Shown: positions 7,844-17,158, counted from the stretch's first letter. The stretch: 64,000 bases of DNA from JBGTGG01 sp964398945 (GCA_964398945.1 CAYNOT010000009.1:62001-126000); one strand, 5' to 3'. Notes: generated by a model from the letters alone, not told the origin. Translations and numbers: made by a program.

Positions 7844-9388
7844 CTACTGATTTGTTAATATAAAGGTGGTGGTCATATTTGCTCCCTGGTTCGCTTGCCC
7901 TTTCGTTGATTGAATGGATCCTGGCACAGTTTTTAATTGTGACTCTGATACTCCTGCAGCTCTCAACGCGTTATAAATTGCGCGCGATCGTGCATTCATA
8001 AGGTTCTGTTGTCTTGCAGCTTTGTCGCTAAACAGATTTTCAAAAGCACCAGGCGGATCATCGTCCACATTCCCTCGTATTTCAAGGTGAATATTTGATG
8101 AGCTTTTCAACACCATGATCAAATCACTTATTAGTTTATCATTTGCAGGCGTACTATAAAGATCAGATTTCAAACTCTGGAATTGATATGCATTGAATTG
8201 TACCGTACTACCACTAGCTGGTAAGCGAAACGAAGATGGATTCGGTTTAGGGTCCGGCTGCGGTTGAGGCTGGGGCTGTGGTTGAGGCTTGGGCTTTGGT
8301 CTAGGCTTCAGGATCGGTGCCTGTGGTATGTATACCACTGCCGGCTCATCTTCAGGCTCATCTTCTTCAGCGACCTGTTGCGTAGGCTGCGCTGGTGAAG
8401 GTTGGGGCGCTGGTTTTGACGGTGACTTTGGCAAGCCGAAATCATACGGAACTGGTTTACCTTTGCTTCTGGCAACTGGCGCCACATATTCTTGATTGCC
8501 CGCTGCTCTCGTACCGCTCAATCTTCCGACACCAAAAAAAGCTTTGACTCTTTCCCAGAGGGTTGGCGAAAGGCCACTCGGATCACCATACAAAACTGGA
8601 TTGTTCTCGGCAAAATTATATGGAGTAATTCCTGAGAAGAAGTCTGCTAATGGGTCAATCTGTAAAAAGCGCCCAATTGCAGGATCATACGTTCTGAAAA
8701 GTGTTTGGTACCAACCAAGATCAAGACTTCGCTGTAATTCGGAACCACCATTGAAAAGATAATTTTGCTGCGTACTATTTTCTCTTTCATAGTGATTGAA
8801 CTGTAGCCCAAATGGATAGTAATCATCACTCTGCTCGATCTTAGTATGGTGCATTATCTTGAAATCATCGAAGTACACGTCCTGGACTTTAGCATTTTCG
8901 TTGCTCAGGTAAATATACAAATATCCCGGTTGCTTAACATTTACATGCAGGGCCAGATAATCATGGGCCGTGGCCCCTGCGGAGGTTACCTGATCAAAGC
9001 CAAAGTCCACCATCACATAGTTATTGTCAAACAACACATAATTTAAAAATGCTTTTGGCGCACTCTGGTCTTCAACATCACCGGAACCTATCAATGAACC
9101 TGCTGCGTAGGTAGTGTTAAAAGCATTGTATGCCTGTGGCCCGTCTATACCCGCTCCCCCACTTGGGTTTAATGCAAATGCACCCACAATCGCTGTTAAA
9201 AAAGTGCTGATACTGGAATTTATCGTTGTCGCTGCATTGAAGCGGGCATATACTTCAAGGTCTACTACATCCCCAGAGTTCACAACCATGGATTTAGCAG
9301 GGCCAATTACCTCGCCTGATACTCCACGAAGCAAGTAACTATATGTTTGACTGTGCGGGTAATTAATTGTCTTCTTGCTGGACACCAT
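7844..9388 (-). CDS. RHS-core protein with Pro-rich linker and OmpA-like tip (N-terminally truncated)
   Basis: 514 residues from the ATG at 9388. Residues about 1-190 are a YD-repeat-associated region. Next comes the RHS core (FRTYDPAIGRFLQIDPLAD, YNFAENNP, DPSG near 275), then a proline-rich linker with PKPQPQPQPQPQ (about 310-385), then an OmpA/MotB-like domain (about 390-514) with the motif LKSSSNIHLEIRGNVDDD and the NARSRAIYNALRAAGV helix. OmpA-like domains bind peptidoglycan, so this tip may anchor the protein to the wall rather than act as a toxin. The reading frame stays open upstream to a TAA near 9448 and YD-repeat coding continues beyond it in another frame, so this is the 3' remnant of a larger RHS gene. 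Translation is uncertain. Confidence 0.7.
   Translation of the reverse strand: MVSSKKTINYPHSQTYSYLLRGVSGEVIGPAKSMVVNSGDVVDLEVYARFNAATTINSSISTFLTAIVGAFALNPSGGAGIDGPQAYNAFNTTYAAGSLIGSGDVEDQSAPKAFLNYVLFDNNYVMVDFGFDQVTSAGATAHDYLALHVNVKQPGYLYIYLSNENAKVQDVYFDDFKIMHHTKIEQSDDYYPFGLQFNHYERENSTQQNYLFNGGSELQRSLDLGWYQTLFRTYDPAIGRFLQIDPLADFFSGITPYNFAENNPVLYGDPSGLSPTLWERVKAFFGVGRLSGTRAAGNQEYVAPVARSKGKPVPYDFGLPKSPSKPAPQPSPAQPTQQVAEEDEPEDEPAVVYIPQAPILKPRPKPKPQPQPQPQPQPDPKPNPSSFRLPASGSTVQFNAYQFQSLKSDLYSTPANDKLISDLIMVLKSSSNIHLEIRGNVDDDPPGAFENLFSDKAARQQNLMNARSRAIYNALRAAGVSESQLKTVPGSIQSTKGQANQGANMTTTFILTNQ
8814..9114 (-). repeat. diverged direct repeat, copy 2 (RHS segment)
   Basis: The partner of 6837-7136, offset about 1978 bases, inside the readable RHS gene. 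It encodes the segment from TYAAGSLIGSGDVEDQSAP to DDYYPFG. Confidence 0.85.
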
Positions 9389-9492
9389 ATTTTTAAAAAC
9401 CGCATTTTCACTAACCTCTACCGAGGTAGGGACTTTTTATCCTTGTTGCGGATAAGCTTCAATCTCCCAGAGGAGTCGTATTCATTACCTAT
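9389..9492 (-). pseudogene. YD-repeat remnant upstream of the RHS gene
   Basis: In another frame this stretch reads NEYDSSGRLKLIRNKDKK, a canonical YD-repeat unit. Joining it to the downstream frame (PTSVEVSENAVFKNMVSS) needs one extra A in the A5 tract near 9446. This is a homopolymer frameshift that split the original gene. Beyond 9500 no YD coding is visible, so the 5' part of the gene has been deleted. Confidence 0.65.
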
Positions 9493-9672
9493 CAAAATGA
9501 GTAAAATTACCTAGCCCAATTTGGGGGATACTGTTGTGGGGTAAATCCTGCAAAAATTTGGTTTGTGGGTGCATGGGCAACGGGCTGTTTGCGTTGTTCA
9601 CCCCCCTAAACTTCCGCATCATATTACATTTTGTGTTCGGTTTATCGAAGATAAAGACGACCTTGTATATGC

Positions 9673-10860
9673 ATGAGAAATTTATTGTTGGCCATACCAA
9701 TCCTCCTCAACACCACAAGCTTTAGCCAGGATATGGGTTCGGGATTCACCCAGGTTATCGGTCAGCTATACACACAAAAAACCGATTCAATATTTGCCAT
9801 TCTGGCCGACCAGAAAAAAATCCCGCTGGCAGTCGATGACTCTGTGGCCTTTTTGTTTAAAGGAAACGCAAATTCAGTTGCCTGGATGGGGGACTTCAAT
9901 GGCTGGGGATATTACAAAGAAATACCCAATCAAGGAAAACAAATCCCAAATAGCGATGTCTGGATATTGAAGATGAAATTCCCAACAGATGCCAGGCTGG
10001 ATTACAAAATTGTCTTGAATGAAACCGACTGGATTTTAGATCCCGCCAACCCACACCAGCAATGGTCGGGTGTAGGCGGGGGAAGCCCAAACTCAGAGCT
10101 TCGTATGCCCGGGTGGAAAGAAGATCCTATTTTAATTGCTGGGCCAAATGCAAAGCAGGGCGAGGTTATCAATGATATCCTCTTGCAAAGCAAGGTGCTG
10201 GGGTATCAGGTAATGTACAGTGTTTATCTACCGCCCGGTTATAATCCCAATACAAAATATCCAACGCTTTACGTCACCGATGGATATGAATACATGCACC
10301 CTAAAATGGGGAACATGATAACTGTTCTAAACAATTTAATCCACCTCAAAAAAACCGGACCATTGATCGCTGTCTTTGTCGACCAACGCAACCCGGTCAA
10401 CCGCGCGGAAAACAGAAGGATGAAAGAATTGGCAATGAACAAAGCCTACCTTGATTTCTATCTTGAAGAATTGCTCCCTGAAGTTGAGCGAAACTATTCC
10501 GTGAAAAAAGGGCCTGGGTACCGGGGTATTTTAGGAACCTCCATGGGCGGGCTTAATGCTGCCTACTTTTCCTTTTCACGCCCTGATATCTTCGGGCTTT
10601 CTGCAATTCAATCCCCGGCATTCTCGTACCGAAAAGAGATTTATAACACGTGCGAGAACGCCACCAGTAAGCCTGTTAAAATCTTCCTTTCCGCAGGCGC
10701 TATCTATGATGCAAAAGAGGGCGCAGATAAAATGAAGGGTATTTTGGAAAACAATATGTGCACGTACCAGTTCGTGGAGGTAAACGAAAGCCACTCCTGG
10801 GGGCAATGGCGTAGTCTCTTAGATGATATATTAGTTTATTTCTTCCCACTAAGTAACTAA
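9673..10860 (+). CDS. secreted esterase, Fes/esterase-D type with N-terminal E-set domain
   Basis: 395 residues with a signal peptide ending at TTSFSQ|D (about 19). Residues about 55-150 resemble the early-set/CBM48 domain that precedes many such esterases (FKGNANSVAWMGDFNGW). Residues about 160-395 are an alpha/beta-hydrolase of the putative esterase family: nucleophile S290 in GTSMGG and catalytic His H374 in NESHSWGQW. Relatives include ferric-enterobactin esterases and feruloyl esterases, so a siderophore or plant-ester substrate is possible but unproven. It stands alone, 51 bases before a lipoprotein gene that may be cotranscribed. Confidence 0.85.
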   Translation: MRNLLLAIPILLNTTSFSQDMGSGFTQVIGQLYTQKTDSIFAILADQKKIPLAVDDSVAFLFKGNANSVAWMGDFNGWGYYKEIPNQGKQIPNSDVWILKMKFPTDARLDYKIVLNETDWILDPANPHQQWSGVGGGSPNSELRMPGWKEDPILIAGPNAKQGEVINDILLQSKVLGYQVMYSVYLPPGYNPNTKYPTLYVTDGYEYMHPKMGNMITVLNNLIHLKKTGPLIAVFVDQRNPVNRAENRRMKELAMNKAYLDFYLEELLPEVERNYSVKKGPGYRGILGTSMGGLNAAYFSFSRPDIFGLSAIQSPAFSYRKEIYNTCENATSKPVKIFLSAGAIYDAKEGADKMKGILENNMCTYQFVEVNESHSWGQWRSLLDDILVYFFPLSN

Positions 10861-10911
10861 ATTGGGCACTGAATTTGACTCAGCCTGTTTTAAGTCACTA
10901 AACCTTACACC

Positions 10912-12051
10912 ATGAAGCCTGTACGCCTCCTTTCGATTATTTTAATACTCTTTGCAATGGCCTGTAGTTCAGGCAAAAAAGCCTATCAACGTGGGAATTA
11001 TTACGAATCTGTAATGCAGTCGGTGGCGCGGCTTCGCCAAAATACCGATCATAAAAAATCAAAGGAAACCCTGCGGAATGCCTACCCTTTAGCTGTACAT
11101 ACACTTGAAGATCAGGCAAAAAACCAAATCGCAACAAATTCGCAATTCAAATGGAAGAATGCCATTCTCTCCTATAACCAGATCAATAATATGTACGAGG
11201 CCATCCGGCAATGCCCGGGATGTCTGGCAGTTATTCCAACGCCTAAGAATTATTATCCGGAAGTTGGGGAGTTAAAACAAAAAGCTGCCGCTGAAAGTTA
11301 CGATGCCGGGATTGCTGCGCTTATGAAAGGTACACGTAATGATGCCAAGAGTGCGTATTTCCTTTTCTCGGATGCGAATGCTTTTGTGCCCGGATATCAG
11401 GATGTAATCGAGTACCTGGATAAATCCATGGAAGATGCTACGCTGAATGTTGTTGTTGAACAAATCCCTGTGCCGACACGCTACAATTTAAGTGGCGGTT
11501 TCTTTCAGGATAAAGTAGAGGAATTTTTACATACCAACTACCAACCCGGTTCTTTCATCCGGTTCCTCACCCCCACCGAAGCCCAACGTATTAACCTTGA
11601 GCATGCCGATCAAATTTTAAGGATTCAATTCGATGATTTTACTGTTGGCAATACAAACCTGACCCAAAAGGAAGAAACGATTAGCAAAGACAGCGTGATT
11701 GTTGGGGAAGTTGTAGTGGACGGCAAGAAAATACCAGCGTATAACACCGTGAAAGCAAAACTCGTTACCTTCCGTAAAGAAGTGGTTTCGCAAGGATTAC
11801 TGAGTATGATTGTTGTCGATGCGAACACAAACGGTGTCTTGTCCCACCAGAAATTCAACGGGGGGTATACGTGGGTCAGCAACTGGGCAACCTTCTCAGG
11901 GGATGACCGGGCCTTGAGCCCCCAACAATTGGCCATGTGCAAACAACGGGAGACCCAACCACCCGTTCCACAAGATTTGTTCCTGGAATTCACGCGGCCC
12001 TTGTACAACCAACTTATTCCGGGTATAAAAAGATTCTATAACGCCTATTAA
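10912..12051 (+). CDS. conserved lipoprotein, TPR-like helical repeats
   Basis: 379 residues. The lipobox (LFAMACSS, Cys near 18) predicts a lipid-anchored envelope protein. Residues about 20-180 are helical and TPR-like (KKAYQRGNYYESVMQSVARL; AESYDAGIAALMKGTRNDAKSAYFLFSDANAF). Residues about 185-379 form a beta-rich region of unknown fold. I recognise the general type from Bacteroidetes but no function. It follows the esterase by 51 bases and could share its transcript. Confidence 0.75.
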   Translation: MKPVRLLSIILILFAMACSSGKKAYQRGNYYESVMQSVARLRQNTDHKKSKETLRNAYPLAVHTLEDQAKNQIATNSQFKWKNAILSYNQINNMYEAIRQCPGCLAVIPTPKNYYPEVGELKQKAAAESYDAGIAALMKGTRNDAKSAYFLFSDANAFVPGYQDVIEYLDKSMEDATLNVVVEQIPVPTRYNLSGGFFQDKVEEFLHTNYQPGSFIRFLTPTEAQRINLEHADQILRIQFDDFTVGNTNLTQKEETISKDSVIVGEVVVDGKKIPAYNTVKAKLVTFRKEVVSQGLLSMIVVDANTNGVLSHQKFNGGYTWVSNWATFSGDDRALSPQQLAMCKQRETQPPVPQDLFLEFTRPLYNQLIPGIKRFYNAY

Positions 12052-12196
12052 GGAAAACGTCTGTCAATCGTAATCCCTTGAGGTTTCGATAAACTCAACC
12101 TGACAGTTGTGCTATTTTTGAGATGGCTTCTAATAAGCGTTTGAATTTTAAATCCTCCGTCCATGTTCATGGTGGGGTATTATAAGAATCGCATTT

Positions 12197-12733
12197 ATGG
12201 AAAATAATCAACTCGCTACTTTTGCCTCGGGATGTTTCTGGTGTACAGAAACCATCTTCCTTCAGGTGAAGGGGGCCACCAAGGTACAATCCGGGTATAT
12301 GGGAGGCCATGATGAAAACCCAACGTATAAGGCTGTTTGTAGTGGTGAAACCGGGCATGCAGAATGTATTCAACTGACGTACGATCCGGAAAAAGTATCA
12401 TACGAACAATTACTTGAAATATTTTGGAAAACACACGACCCTACAACGCTTAACCGCCAGGGTGCTGACGTTGGAACCCAATACCGCTCTGCTGTATTCT
12501 TTCATACGGAAGAACAAAAAAATATTGCTTCCGCATACAAGGCCAAACTAAACGCTGAAAAGATTTATGCGAAGCCCATTGTAACCGAAATAGTTCCCGC
12601 TGATATTTTTTATGTAGCAGAGAATTATCACCAGAATTATTTCAACCTGAATAATGACGCTCCGTACTGCTCTTTTGTTATTCAACCGAAACTTGAAAAG
12701 TTCAAAAAAATATTCGGCAACACGCTGAAATAA
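12197..12733 (+). CDS. msrA: peptide methionine-S-sulfoxide reductase MsrA
   Basis: 178 residues. It reduces the S-epimer of methionine sulfoxide in proteins. The catalytic motif GCFWC holds nucleophile C13. The usual GYMGGH, GHAECIQLTYDP, and DVGTQYRSAVFFH segments follow in order, and a C-terminal PYCSFVIQPKLEKF supplies a possible resolving cysteine. There is no signal peptide, so it acts in the cytoplasm, in contrast to the MsrB lipoprotein at 15742. A -7 element TATTTTTG lies at 12113-12120. A terminator follows. Confidence 0.96.
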   Translation: MENNQLATFASGCFWCTETIFLQVKGATKVQSGYMGGHDENPTYKAVCSGETGHAECIQLTYDPEKVSYEQLLEIFWKTHDPTTLNRQGADVGTQYRSAVFFHTEEQKNIASAYKAKLNAEKIYAKPIVTEIVPADIFYVAENYHQNYFNLNNDAPYCSFVIQPKLEKFKKIFGNTLK

Positions 12734-12834
12734 AATCGCAGACATTTTTGAAATTATTTGTAACCAAAGCAAAACTGTGCCGTTATAAAACCATGAGTAG
12801 AGCAATTCTCTCATAGGTTTAGGTTTAGGTAAAC

Positions 12835-12863
12835 AAAAAAGCCCCGGGACGCGGGGCTTTTTT
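12835..12863. terminator. bidirectional Rho-independent terminator after msrA
   Basis: Stem AAAAAAGCCCCG (12835-12846) pairs with CGGGGCTTTTTT (12852-12863) around a 5-base loop. Confidence 0.88.
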
Positions 12864-13114
12864 GCATTGTACGATTTGGTGATTTCTATAATGATAGTCA
12901 GCAAAGATGCCCACCGCCAGGGACCACTATGCCTGCTCATGTAAAGGGATTCTTTTGCAAGGATTTAGGCGTTATATGCTTATTGCAGGAAATGACTTTC
13001 AAATAGGTAGGCCGCGCACATTAATTGTACACTACCTTCGAGCAATAAATCCCGGGCTATAAAAAGGTATTCCTTAAACTTAGCTTAGGTATGTTTTACG
13101 GATTACCAGATTTT

Positions 13115-15049
13115 CTATACCGTATAAACGATCTCCATAATCTTCACTACTTCACCGGTCCTGTTTTTAATCGGTGAGAAACTTGACCGCAAGGTGATTG
13201 CCTCCCCCTTCCGGTTGATCCGTGTAAAGACTCCTTTCTTTGGATTTCCAAGTGTTAAATCGCGCCAGAACTGACGATACTCCTCACTGTTTTTCTCTTC
13301 TTTCGGAACAAAAATCCGGTGATGCTCCCCTACTACTTCAGCTTGTTCGAACCCGATCATATTCAAATACATCGAATTGATTTTCGTAATCCTTCCCTCT
13401 GCGTCATATTCCGCAACGCCCATCGATCCGTTAATCGCCAGCATGGTACTCTCGGTTTCCGATTGGCTGCGCTGCATCTCTTCCTGCGTAGCCTGAAGCT
13501 CTTCCATATTTTGGCGCATCTCCTCTTCTTGCGCACGCATTTGCTCTGTCATCTCTTGCGACTCTTCAAGCAAACGTTGTGTACGTGCATTGATCTTCAC
13601 AGAAGAAATAGTAGAGGCAATACTTTCAGCAATTTTTTGAACGAACTCTGTTTCGTAGTCCTTGAACACATTGAAGGAAGCAATTTCCACAATACCAAAA
13701 ATCTCGTCATTCACTTTTAGTGGAACGATGATCACACTCGTTGGATTGGCATCGCCCAAACCGGAAGTGATTTTGATATAATTCGCTGGCACTTCGGTTA
13801 AGTAAATAATGTCGCCTTCCTGCCAGGCTTGTCCGGCAAGGCCTTCGCCCCTGTGGATTTGATGGTTCAAAAATTTCTTCTTGTCCCAGGCATAACACGC
13901 TTTCATTGACATGGTGGGCTCGTCACCAGACTCACTGTCATCGATAATATAAATTGCGCCTTGATTGGCTTTCAAATACTTTACAAGGTTCCCAATAATC
14001 TCATCCGCAAGCTTGTCAAGGTTATCATTATTGGTACGCAACAATTCACCAAAACGTGCCAATCCTTCAGTGGCCCAGTTTCGTTTCTTATCATCTTCAG
14101 CAACCTTGGAAAGGTTGTTGCGCATATCAATCAATGCATTTCCCAACACATCGTGGTCACTTAAAGGTTTGAAGCTGGAGTTGTAATTTCCACTACCAAT
14201 GTTTTCCGCAAATTGCGTAGTTGCCTTTAGTCCATTTACCAGGTTGTCCATCGCCACGGCCATATCCCCGATTTCATCATTCGAAAATTTAGCCTGCTTT
14301 TCTTCCACCAACTCACCGTTGCCCAATTTCACAACAATGTTTTTTAGGAAGTTGACCGGGGTAGTAATGGCACGAACCAATAGCAAAGCAATCAATATGG
14401 CCAGTAAAACAACAATGGCGGAAATGATCAGTGTAATGTTTTTGAGCAAGCTCGAAGCATCCCTTACCTCCTGATCGGATAATTCTGTAATGGCGGATTG
14501 ACGGGCATCTATCTCATCAAGGCGGGCGGTCAATTCTTTAGTCTGCGGAATGATCTGGCTGTCAATTGCATCTTCTGCCAATAATTTAGTGATCGGGTCT
14601 TCATAGTTTTCAAAAGTCACCAGTTGCTCCATGATTTCCTTTTGTGCACCAATCAGTATTTCAAATTTCTGAAAAACCGTGTCCATTTGGAAACGTTGCG
14701 AATCACTTTCCCAGCGTGGCATTAAACTTTGAATCTCCTCCTTTAATTGTGGATAGTCGCGTCTGTGCAAATCAATGAGCGCTTGTTTATCCTCCGAGTT
14801 CGTTTGAAGGTAAACCCAATTGGTAACCAACATCTTGGACTTCGTTACCAAAAATTTAAACTCATTGATGGCATCTTTTGAAGGACGCATAATATCAGAT
14901 GAATTCTTTCCCAGGCTATCAATATTACTACCGGTCAAAAATATAATAGTGGCATACACAATTATCAAAAACACGATGGCCAAAAAACCACCTAATATTT
15001 TGTTGCCAATTGTGAGCCTGAATTTTACCTTCTTTTTTTGATTTTCCAT
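13115..15049 (-). CDS. membrane sensor, HAMP-HAMP-GAF-coiled coil-PAS, no output domain
   Basis: 644 residues. Membrane segment 1 (18-40), a helical periplasmic domain (about 41-200), membrane segment 2 (about 203-226), HAMP (about 226-278), a second HAMP-like helix pair (about 279-320), GAF (about 345-485), a Gln/Glu-rich coiled coil (about 486-535, with EEMRQNMEELQATQEEMQ) and PAS (about 536-640). There is no histidine-kinase, GGDEF or methyl-accepting hairpin domain, and the protein ends with the PAS strand. It sits 2 bases downstream of a yfiR-like gene, so the two form an operon and may work as periplasmic modulator plus receptor. Such proteins may act by docking onto a separate kinase. 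Confidence 0.85.
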   Translation of the reverse strand: MENQKKKVKFRLTIGNKILGGFLAIVFLIIVYATIIFLTGSNIDSLGKNSSDIMRPSKDAINEFKFLVTKSKMLVTNWVYLQTNSEDKQALIDLHRRDYPQLKEEIQSLMPRWESDSQRFQMDTVFQKFEILIGAQKEIMEQLVTFENYEDPITKLLAEDAIDSQIIPQTKELTARLDEIDARQSAITELSDQEVRDASSLLKNITLIISAIVVLLAILIALLLVRAITTPVNFLKNIVVKLGNGELVEEKQAKFSNDEIGDMAVAMDNLVNGLKATTQFAENIGSGNYNSSFKPLSDHDVLGNALIDMRNNLSKVAEDDKKRNWATEGLARFGELLRTNNDNLDKLADEIIGNLVKYLKANQGAIYIIDDSESGDEPTMSMKACYAWDKKKFLNHQIHRGEGLAGQAWQEGDIIYLTEVPANYIKITSGLGDANPTSVIIVPLKVNDEIFGIVEIASFNVFKDYETEFVQKIAESIASTISSVKINARTQRLLEESQEMTEQMRAQEEEMRQNMEELQATQEEMQRSQSETESTMLAINGSMGVAEYDAEGRITKINSMYLNMIGFEQAEVVGEHHRIFVPKEEKNSEEYRQFWRDLTLGNPKKGVFTRINRKGEAITLRSSFSPIKNRTGEVVKIMEIVYTV

Positions 15050-15051
15050 TT

Positions 15052-15552
15052 CTATAATAAAATTGCCAATCTGCTGAGCTCAATCGAAACCTTCAGTTCC
15101 TTTTTGGTTACAGCAGCTTGATTTAATTCAAAAGCCAATTTACCATCTTTTATCACAAAATTAATATCACTTCCCTGCAATCCTGCCCCATCGGACTCAG
15201 ATATTACCAAAATTGATTGAGAACCTACCGTACTGATTACTTTGCCAAGTTGGTTGGATTTAGAATCCGGTACAAACAACATGTTGCACTTTCGAATATC
15301 CGAGCTTGAATTGATCTTTGTGACTTTAATGGTGCGGTCACCTGCTTTTCTGGTTTTGGCCATTTCCTTTAATTCATCCACAATGGGCGAATCCCCTAAG
15401 ACCAGTATTTCAAAATCCCCCTGACTGTATTCGGGGGGCCACTGTACATAGCGGCTGAAACTGTACATAAAAACAGTATGTACTTTGTAATTTTGGGCAA
15501 TCGCAAGGGTTGTAAGCGAAATTGCCAACATGAGCACGAGTGTCTTTTTCAT
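15052..15552 (-). CDS. YfiR-family periplasmic protein (DUF4154)
   Basis: 166 residues with a signal peptide ending at TLAIAQ|N. The YfiR family fold is indicated by KVHTVFMYSFSRYVQWP near the start, then FEILVLGDSPI, CNMLFVPDS and the closing GSDINFVIKDGKLAFELN. In Pseudomonas, YfiR is the periplasmic repressor of the diguanylate cyclase YfiN. Here the partner is the HAMP-GAF-PAS protein 2 bases downstream, which lacks a GGDEF domain. A -7 element TAATTTTG lies on the minus strand at 15587-15594, about 35 bases before the start. Confidence 0.85.
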   Translation of the reverse strand: MKKTLVLMLAISLTTLAIAQNYKVHTVFMYSFSRYVQWPPEYSQGDFEILVLGDSPIVDELKEMAKTRKAGDRTIKVTKINSSSDIRKCNMLFVPDSKSNQLGKVISTVGSQSILVISESDGAGLQGSDINFVIKDGKLAFELNQAAVTKKELKVSIELSRLAILL

Positions 15553-15741
15553 GATTAGTAATAATACATTTTCTTTTTTTGGTATTCAAAATTAGGATGA
15601 GCCAGTTCTTAAAATCTTTAAGAAATCCTGTATTTCTAACATTTCTTGGATAATCAACAAAGCCGTTCTTTTTTATATATTGGTCTGGAAGCAAACTTTA
15701 GCCGTTGCGTAAGGGTTTACAGAACAAACAATAAACCAATT

Positions 15742-16239
15742 ATGAAAATACCCGCACTTATTATTGTTATAGCACTGTCTTCATTAAATATAGGATGCTC
15801 TCAAAGTCAAAAACCAGCGGAAACCAACAACAAGAACTCAAAAAACAAGATTATGAAATCAGAGGATGAATGGAAAAAAGAGCTTTCCCCATCACAATAT
15901 CACGTTTTACGCGAAAAAGGCACAGAGCGGGCCTTTACGGGGGCGTTGTGGGACAACCATGAAAAAGGCACGTATTACTGTGCCGGATGTAAGCAAGCCC
16001 TTTTTGATTCCAAAACAAAATTCGAATCGGGCACCGGTTGGCCAAGTTTCTTTAAACCCCTGACCGACACTTCAGTGGAAATTATAGTGGATAAAAGTTT
16101 GGGAATGGTACGGGAAGAAGTAGTGTGCAGCCGATGCGGAGGACACCTCGGCCATGTTTTTAACGATGGCCCAAAACCGACCGGGTTGCGGTATTGCCTG
16201 AACTCAACAGCCCTGGAATTCAAAAAATCAAAAGAATAA
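15742..16239 (+). CDS. msrB: peptide methionine-R-sulfoxide reductase MsrB, lipoprotein
   Basis: 165 residues from the ATG at 15742, chosen because it begins with a lipoprotein signal (SLNIGCSQ, lipid Cys19); upstream in-frame codons lack one. Two Zn-binding CxxC pairs (C80/C83 and C129/C132) and the catalytic C152 in RYCLNST are present. The enzyme reduces the R-epimer of protein methionine sulfoxide; the lipid anchor puts it in the envelope, repairing exported proteins. It is divergent from yfiR. Confidence 0.95.
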   Translation: MKIPALIIVIALSSLNIGCSQSQKPAETNNKNSKNKIMKSEDEWKKELSPSQYHVLREKGTERAFTGALWDNHEKGTYYCAGCKQALFDSKTKFESGTGWPSFFKPLTDTSVEIIVDKSLGMVREEVVCSRCGGHLGHVFNDGPKPTGLRYCLNSTALEFKKSKE

Positions 16240-16298
16240 TACCCGCACTTTCCGGAAATCTAAAAATTGTCCTTAGCTTTTAAGGATAAATTATTTCT

Positions 16299-17156
16299 AT
16301 GTGTCGGCTATTAGCTTATATGGGCACGCCCATTATTGTTGATAAACTCCTCTATCAACCAAACAACTCATTGATCAACCAAAGTATAAATGCCAAAGAG
16401 TTGGAAGAGCCACTCAATGGGGATGGTTTTGGGATTGGATGGTATGTACCGGAAGTAAATTATGAGCCCGTCAACTTTGTTTCGGTCTATCCGGCATGGA
16501 ACAACCGGAACCTCCGTAACCTGGCGCCAAAAATAAGGACCGAATGTCTCGTGGCACATGTCCGTGCTGCCAGCGTAGGCGATGTTTCCGAGTCAAATTG
16601 CCACCCCTTTCAATACGGCAGTTTATTGATGATGCACAATGGTGGCGTTGAAGAATTCCATAAAATCAAACGGTCGATCCGCAATGGTTTATCGGATGAG
16701 CTTTACAATTGGATAAAAGGGCAAACAGATTCCGAGCATTTATTTGCGCAAATCTTAAACCATCTTCCGGCTTATGACCATACGCTTGAACCTGAAGACG
16801 TACTCATTGCTTTTGAAAAAACATTTCAATTGCTGAAAATGGAAATGATCGAAAAGGGGATTTCAGAACCAGCCTATTTAAACATGGTATTGACCAATGG
16901 AAAGTTTACGATTGGTACACGCTATGTTACCGATCCTCTTTTGGTACCGCTCACGCTCTATCATTCTGAAGAAAGTCGATATGTCTGCGAAAATGGTGTA
17001 TGCAGGATGCTGGAACCTGGCGAACGCGAACAAGCCGTGTTGGTTGTATCTGAAAAACTCACCGACAATGTTCACGATTGGAAGGAAGTGCCTAGAAATC
17101 ACTTCGTCATTGTAACCCCCGATCTGGAAGTAAAAACCCAAACAATCAATGCTTAG
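16299..17156 (+). CDS. class II glutamine amidotransferase, EgtC/YafJ type
   Basis: 285 residues. The N-terminal nucleophile is Cys2 (MCRLLAYMG). The typical NGDGFGIGWY, LVAHVRAASVG, and MMHNGGVEEF segments line the glutaminase pocket. There is no second synthetase domain, so it belongs to the stand-alone family that includes EgtC (gamma-glutamyl hydrolase in ergothioneine synthesis) and YafJ. No other ergothioneine genes are nearby, so the substrate is open. A long hairpin follows directly. Confidence 0.88.
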   Translation: MCRLLAYMGTPIIVDKLLYQPNNSLINQSINAKELEEPLNGDGFGIGWYVPEVNYEPVNFVSVYPAWNNRNLRNLAPKIRTECLVAHVRAASVGDVSESNCHPFQYGSLLMMHNGGVEEFHKIKRSIRNGLSDELYNWIKGQTDSEHLFAQILNHLPAYDHTLEPEDVLIAFEKTFQLLKMEMIEKGISEPAYLNMVLTNGKFTIGTRYVTDPLLVPLTLYHSEESRYVCENGVCRMLEPGEREQAVLVVSEKLTDNVHDWKEVPRNHFVIVTPDLEVKTQTINA

Positions 17157-17158
17157 TT

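Noticed and set aside
12548..12940. Minus-strand ORF of 130 residues
   Set aside because: It crosses msrA antisense and the terminator; no family features.
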